Part shown: positions 57,021-64,000 of the stretch, piece by piece
Position numbering within the stretch: position 1 is the first letter of the stretch
Layout of the letters: each line of letters starts with the position of its first letter
Source: Apostichopus japonicus
Lineage: Eukaryota; Echinodermata; Holothuroidea; Aspidochirotida; Stichopodidae
DNA length: 64,000 nucleotides
Assembly: GCF_037975245.1 (NCBI RefSeq)
Contig: NC_092569.1
Location: 33,501,668-33,565,667, forward strand
Direction of reading: 5' to 3'
Program-made: the position numbers and the translations under genes
The notes under the pieces: model-generated
Databases searched by the model: none
The model's input: the letters and a program-made list of their open reading frames with translations, nothing else
Told to the model about the DNA's origin: nothing

Positions 57021-60000
57021 GTAAGTATTTTAATTTTTTTAATTTGTTTAAAAAAATATACGACTCTATTGAATATCTTCTGACTGTTTCAAGTTTTGAA
57101 AGCTAAGTCGCATCAATGTGCTGCTGCGCCAATCTTATTAAAGTTAAATGTTAATACAAACTGAGTGTTAGCATCTTACAAGAAATAGATAAACACGGAT
57201 TAAAATACTTAATGACATTCAGTAAGAAAGCCTTCAATTTAAATACTGAGTATTTTCAACTTCGCTAAAGGACAACTGTGTTTCGCCTTAAAACATAACG
57301 TTCTAACTGAATAATATATACATAACAACTTTGTTCTTTAAAAAGTGCTTTCATGTACATTACTAAGAATAAAAGCCAATTATACACCTCATTTTTTTTT
57401 GTTACGCACCAATTTGTAATCAATAACGTTTCGTGATGTGGCCAGGTAAAAATATACTTTTTCATATTTCGAGTATACAGCTTACCAATATCACGTACAT
57501 AACGTCAGCGCACAAGGTTCCCCTCAAATATCCAACCCCACTGTTTATCCGTATACCAACACGTTACAACAATCCTTGATTACATTTTCCAAATTATTGA
57601 GCTTTGATTCACATGTTTTTCATTTTAGTTTGAATTCATGCTCCATATGCCATTTTTCTCTCTTCTAGAATAATAACTAAATGCGAAACAGTAACATTCA
57701 GTTATTTCAAGATTCATAATTTCAAATATAAAAAAAAAAAATCAATCATGCGATTCCCCTATCGAAACAGAGCTTTACTCTTTGTATGGGTAATATACAA
57801 TATTCTCCTATGCAGTCTAAAGTTGAACAGATGTTTTATAAAGGCTTTGCTATTTTTAAATAAACTGTATACCTATAACGTATAACTTGAGTCTAATCTG
57901 TACAAAGGCAACTTCCCTTGTCGGTTCTGTTATTTTGATATGATTTCCGAGCAGTTATGTTATTCATTGTCCTTTTTCAAGTTGTCGGTATTAAATTTTA
58001 AAGTAACATTAACGTTTGATAATCTAAAAACAAAGACAACATTTCTATGTCAAAATACCAGTACAAAGATAATTAAGTTAGCCTATACATATCTCAATAG
58101 TAAACAGTATTATAGATACTGTGAACACAACTAATATAATGATATGGTACATTCTTTTAGTATGATATCTTAACTTTAAAAAAGTGGAAGGTTCCATTCT
58201 TTGTAATCAAATTTGAAGACATTTTCAATTTAAGTTTGGTGATATTGCTGCAGCGAACTATCATCTAAACGCAAAATTTTGCAGCTCGAAAATGTATAAA
58301 GAGTGCCGAAATGGTTACATCCTTCACATTCTCATAGATATCAATTGTTAAGATATCATTATTTATGTAGCTATGTTTGGCAAACAGTCTGCAACAAACA
58401 ATAACGATATTTGTTATATGTTATATGATCCATCTTTTTAGCCACATATTCAAGGAAACAAGGTTGATAAACATTAAAACTAACTGCATTACATGTCAAT
58501 CTAACTTAAAGAAATGTATCAAGGTTATATAAATATAAACATATGGACGGGATTATTGCTGAATATCATAAACTTACGTTACTCAAGTTTATTGCAGTAC
58601 AAAATTAGCAAAGAAAAAAAGACTGCCACAAAGCCCAAACATTGACAATTACCTTTTTGTGAGTGCTACGTCTATTTTCAGACACTAATATATGGCTTTA
58701 AATTGCTTTCACGAAAGAATGGTATGCGATCATAAGAGATATCTCTTGCGCTTTAAGTGTCTAGCCAACGGTGTTTTCCTGATTCCATGTTTCTTTTCTC
58801 ATCTATATTGTTATTTGCTTCCAGTAAATATAATTTAGATACTGTTTGATCTTAATTAATAGAACCGTTTGACCGCACATTCGCAAAGATACTGGATATA
58901 CGAGTAGAAAAACTTTAAGACATGATGAAGTTTGTAAAATAAAATCTATATCGCCTGCATTTTGAAGTGACAGTTAAATTAGATAGATTTCAAACTATAG
59001 AGTATATGTATTTCCTCAATAATTGAGTTGTAAAGAGAAGTAATATAACATAACCAAAAGTAACTGCGTGATAGCAACTCAGATTTAATGTCGTATTACA
59101 ATACCAATGTAAGGGGGAAACGAAAGGACGAAAATAAATTAAGAACGGAAAACTTAAATCTGAATTTATGATACCTCGTTACCAAACCGAAGATCTATAT
59201 TTAAAAAATAGGTGCTCGTATTAATAAATCAATTAAAATATTAAACAAAGAATTTACTTTCTTCTAAATACACATATGATCATTGTCCTATTGTTCTAAT
59301 TCTTATGAGTTAAAATGAAATACCTATCAAGTATTGTTTGTCAAATTTGTGCGACATATTTAACTATCTATCACTTAATTACGTGTCGCGCTATTATAAA
59401 ATGTTCTTAAAAGTTAATCTAGTAAGTGGAATCGATTTTGGCGATGATAATAACAACTAGTAGTAATGTAAAAGCATTATTGAAAAAAAAATACTGTGAC
59501 ACGAACATGATATTCAATCAAATAAACTGGAAGAAAAAAAACAACAGAAAGTCGATTTCAAATGCCATAGACGTTACTTATACGTATAAGTTGTTTTATA
59601 ACTGATGTTTCTTTTATAAAATCTTACAAGTTGCCATTTTGGTACTTTTTGAATACTTTCTTCCAATCATTCGAAGAAATATAATTATAATAATTTAGAT
59701 GTAAGCTATAGTTGGATCTCTCGTTTATACCCTTTAAATTTCAAAACCAACCATTAAAACGAATCATTGTGAGGGCTAAATGTGGATAAAAGCGAATAAT
59801 AGTTAGCCTCTTTGTGTAAAATCAGACACAATATAAAACTCCTAAAAAGACCATTTTTTAGTAAGTTTGAAATCAAGTCAAACTACCAATTATACAAAGA
59901 AAATTGTTTTAAAATCTACATAAATGCCTTGTCAAACTTGTCAAAAAGTTAATTTCACTCAATTTCACCACAAATTTTAATTTTTTTTTTTTTTTTTTTT

Positions 60001-63000
60001 GGGGGGGGGGTTAAAGTTAAAAACATAAGCCATATTCTGGACATAGTTTGACAAGCAAATGTACATTTTCACCAATCATGAAAATAAATAAAAGGACATA
60101 AAATAACTGCATAGGGACGTTTTAATGCGGAAACCATGTTTAAACAATAAAAAAAAACTTAATTTTATTCTGCTTGTTTGTCCTAAAATAATTTTAATGT
60201 TCAACACTAAATGAAAATTCATTCATACATTCTTTTTTTTTCTTTCTTAAATTCAAATTGGGATATAATCTGTAACAGTAACATCAATGCAGGAACAAGT
60301 GAGACAACATAATTGCAGAGAGACAATTTCCACCGACAAATAAATTTCATTTCATTTTAATCGAGAACAACCTACTTTCTACATAATCCAGTTTCACAAC
60401 ATTTAAATGACAATCTGCAATAATTTGTCTCCAAGCTTTGGAATACAACGAGCTAGTTTATCGTGTTAAGAAATCAAAGGTTTAATACATATGCTAAATA
60501 CAAATGTGATAGGCGTAGTCAGCGACGTTCAGCCACACCCAACCCTTTTCGCTGGCCGTCATCACACCCTCCCACCTGACTCTCACCTTCCCGTCATGCT
60601 ACCATGTGGCTGGTCGGTGGAGTGTTAACCTTAACGTTCGTTTGTCGTTTTAAAGTAACATATAATCTAATTCGGTAGGGCCTATACAAAAGGAAAATTT
60701 TCCTATGCCTCAAACAACATGGATAATAGACTTTAAAAAATTAAACAAATTCATCAAATCTGTTACACTGTATCTAAATGTCGCTTTACTAGCACATGTT
60801 AGAAAAACTAGAAAGTATATCATAACACTTAAACAACTCCATACATGGTAATAATTCGCTTGAAACACTTTCGATTCACTGATTTGTTGAAAGATACCTA
60901 ATTAAATTCCTCCATATGATATTTTGTGGCTATCGTTCGAACGAGCAACATATTCAAGAAAAACACGACTTGTGACAATAAGATTACTGTGATTAACACA
61001 ATGATAAATGCAGATAGAACAGTATAACGTCTCACACAGTCTAAGTCATTGCTTCCTCAAAAGCGTTATCGGCATAAAAAGCTAATTTGGCTATATCCCA
61101 AAATATTCGTCTTTGACCGCGTCAATCTCTTTGTAACAATGGTACATAGTGTACCACTAGTGAAGCTAATATCGAAATTCGTAACTATTTCGATTCTATT
61201 GATTTTATTTTCATGACTTAAGTTACAGGCGATTTGATATTCTCGTATAAAAGGAACATATTCTTCTCCAAACCGTGATAAAGTAAATCTTGACATAATG
61301 AACGTGTTAACGCTATAATGACAAGATGACCCGTGTGCAGACGTTGTTTTAAAAAATCAAATATTTGATGGAGACAAAAATATATCAAAGAACTGTTGAC
61401 ATTTCAGGAAAGAACTAAAGCGTGTCCTTTTGTTTATTCAGACAGTTGTCTAAATTCACTTCATCTCCTGGAAATGCTATACAATATTTTTGTCTTGACA
61501 GATAACATCATAATTTCATGACAATTAAACTCCCATATACTCGTCTGTTCTGAAATATCAGTATTTGGAATTTACCAAACAAGAAAAATGTAAATGGTTA
61601 AGTTGCTAAAGATCATTCTTACTGTAACAAGTTTAAAGCCGACGAATTGTACAACATAAGGCAAAACAATTACAGAATTGTATTTTTTGATTGTCTTGGT
61701 CTGAAAGGAAGAAAACATTTCTTATTTCTTTGAAATCTTCCTCATTATTTTTTGTCCATTTTCTGATAAAATTCTTTATCTCTTGCCATTTTCATCATTA
61801 TCATGTAATAGAAGACAAATTTTAATGTTAAGTTTTCTATTATTTTTCTATACCACGTAAATTTGTAGAATTAGCGTTTAACTAGGTTGTCCTATATTCT
61901 CTAGTTCATAACGTACTGCTATATTGTAATAAATTTTAACTTTTAATGTTGTGAAATTTGCAATCAACTAAAAAACAATTAAGACAAAAATTATCGCAGA
62001 CTATGTTTTTACTATTTTACGCCTTATAGTTTAATACAACAAATGCATCCCCCTCAATCTCGTGCCTTAATGATTTGAATGGAGGTTTTTGTTTAGTAAG
62101 ATATACAAGTCTGTGACGAAGAACTTACCTTACATTTAAAATGACACCTTTTAAATCTCAGAGTTACCATTTGCTAAGTAATGATCAAGACACGGTAATC
62201 ATATTCCAACGAGAATAGCTGGGACGATATAAAAGATCCGTCCGTTTAATAAAGGACTGTTAAACACAAATGCGTTACATATCATGTCTGAAATGTTCTG
62301 TCAAAATATCACTTGAACAAAGAACATCTGTCTGCAATGAGCAACTAAGTTTAATTAAGGAAGCAGCCGGCTATTGCCTTTGTTCTTAACGTTAGATTAC
62401 ATATCTAATCCCGGAAAATGCCATTAATCTAATGTTTCCTGGATGGAAGTGGTAATATGAAGTTCAGTTCTGTTTTTATTGACTTGCAGACTAGATATCA
62501 ATTTCAGTAGAAGACTAACGAAACAACCACTGCTTTAATCTAAAACAAATCGGACCAGTTTGCCTAAATGTTGTTTCTTCCGATCGAATAGATTCATTTG
62601 ATCCTTCTTTTATTACGCAGGTTATCGTCAGTGCCGAGGTACGGTCTTCAGGTAGGTGTAGTAGTTATGCCATCCGAACTACCTTATTATGACAAGTAAC
62701 CTCTGTGAGTTATGTCAGCTATGTATTATAAATGTTAACACTAAGTTGGCCAGCTGAATGGCTAAAACATTGACTCTTTATAGTGTTTGCTCTAAATGTG
62801 TGTTTTTCAATCTTGTCACCATTTCCGAACATTTATTATGAGATTGATTTTCTCTGAGTCGCGTATTTTCGGTCTCTTCACATCCTACGTGCTACATCGA
62901 TATTTTCTCAGGTACGCTAAAAAAATGGGATTGGACTGTCTTCATGAGTCTTTTGATCTCACTTGGATAAGACTGATAACTACGGAAGTTTGATGAAAAC

Positions 63001-64000
63001 TAAATTCAAGTTATTTGGTCTTTGAATGTTTTATTGCAGGCTGAAAACTAATCAAAGCTAATGATTCAAAACAGTTACATCTGAGAATTCAATAACGATT
63101 ACCGTATATAATTTTATTCGCGAAATATTCTCCTATATTGCAGTTGAGTAATAGTTGCCATTTAAACTGATGTATAACCTTAACTCTTATGTAACGAAAC
63201 TAGTTCTCTTACAATTGGCTGAGAATCTATGGCAATACTTTCGTTAACTGAAATGATTTTTCAGTCCCAATAAAATGTTAACTTTGTTTTACTTTCCATA
63301 CAGGTTCTTCATACTTTGTTTTTCAACAACCTGCGTATCCGAGAGATTGCAAAGAAGTATCGAATGCATGTTCCTCTACCCACAATGCATCTGGAGTGTA
63401 CCTTATTAAACCAGATGGCTATCCAGAACCGTTTGAGGCTTACTGCGATAATGATCTTGATACTGGTGGTTGGACGGTATGGCTGATTACTTGATGTTTC
63501 CTTTTCAACTTGAAATAGATATGTAAAAAATTACTTTTTTACAATTTTGCATACAGTAATATATAGCGGTGTAATAAAAATCGTTATTTCAAATAGAATC
63601 TTGATATTTGTTATTGAAGCTAGTGTTTAAAACAATGATGTTATATATTTTGAAATTTAAGAACAGTGTAGTTCTTCTTCCAAGTAAACAGTAAACTTCT
63701 AGCCCACACACTATAAACTGAAGTTAGAAATATAAATTCTTATTTCTGTGTAATAATTGTTAGCAACAAATCGCATGCAGAATGGAACGTTAACACTTAA
63801 CTTCTCGTTGTAGGTACTACAGCGACGAAGATTAGATTCTGTTAAATTTAATAGAAGTTGGAAAGACTTCAGAAATGGATTTGGCTTTCTAGGGAGTGAG
63901 TTCTGGATCGGAAATGAGAAAATTGCCTACTTAACAAATCAAAAGCGGTACCAACTGAGAATGGACTTTGAGAACATTGCTGGAGAAACTTACTATGTAA
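56955..64000 (+). CDS. FReD-C: third fibrinogen-related gene, first four exons, incomplete at right edge
   Basis: Exons 56955-57020 (signal peptide), 62621-62651 (31 nt), 63304-63476 (173 nt) and 63814 to beyond 64000. Sizes and phases equal those of FReD-B although the sequence is clearly more diverged. The linker reads VIVSAEVRSS, the next exon SSYFVFQQPAYPRDCKEVSN and GGWT, the last VLQRRRLDSVKFNRSWKDFR then NGFGFLGSEFWIGNEKIAYL. It is open to the last base. Whether TIL, EGF and a second fibrinogen domain follow cannot be seen. Confidence 0.82.
57021..62620 (+). other. FReD-C intron 1
   Basis: 5.6 kb of AT-rich sequence. A T tract followed by a G tract lies at about 59981-60010. Small frames (for example 57940-58134 plus and 61066-61296 minus) show no protein features. 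No tandem duplication like that of FReD-B intron 1 is visible. Confidence 0.6.

Overview
This is AT-rich animal DNA with spliced genes, GT-AG introns of several kb, many short transposons and long microsatellites. The most informative genes encode secreted fibrinogen-related (FReD) proteins combined with TIL and EGF-like modules. That, together with the repeat style, suggests a marine invertebrate deuterostome, most likely an echinoderm such as a sea cucumber. The organism is inferred, not proven.

Layout. 1-575: 3' end of a LINE. 576-9303: segment A of a segmental duplication, holding a broken FReD gene (FReD-A; first exon lies left of the window). 9304-18600: repeats, including a 553-bp hAT-like element. 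18666-25291 (minus): a multi-exon KDZ-type (Kyakuja/Dileera/Zisupton) transposase-like gene. 25292-29916: no firm gene, a CpG-richer patch and palindromic repeats. 29917-42164: FReD-B, a complete nine-exon gene for a predicted 672-residue secreted protein; its region 33.7-42.66 kb is the partner copy of segment A. 42165-56954: mobile-element-rich spacer with a 747-bp element that has an 8-bp target duplication, a 675-bp element full of palindromic repeats, a 1.2-kb Harbinger-like element, two degenerate minisatellites and a frameshifted dynein-like exon. 56955-64000: the first four exons of a third, more diverged FReD gene (FReD-C) that runs off the right edge.

Shared gene plan. In FReD-B and FReD-C, a signal-peptide exon (phase 0) is followed after 5.6-6.4 kb by a 31-nt microexon, then a 173-nt exon and a VIQRR-type exon. 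FReD-A has the same microexon and following exons. In A and B, the first fibrinogen domain is cut off where its third exon should start. A TIL exon and an EGF exon follow, and then an exon that combines an EGF module with the start of a second fibrinogen domain. The last exon of FReD-B carries an 85-residue Cys/Tyr-rich insertion inside the ligand-pocket disulfide loop. FReD-A lacks that last exon and has an in-frame stop, so it looks like a decaying paralogue. All exon models are hand-made from splice consensus, phase and paralogue comparison; no transcript data were available.
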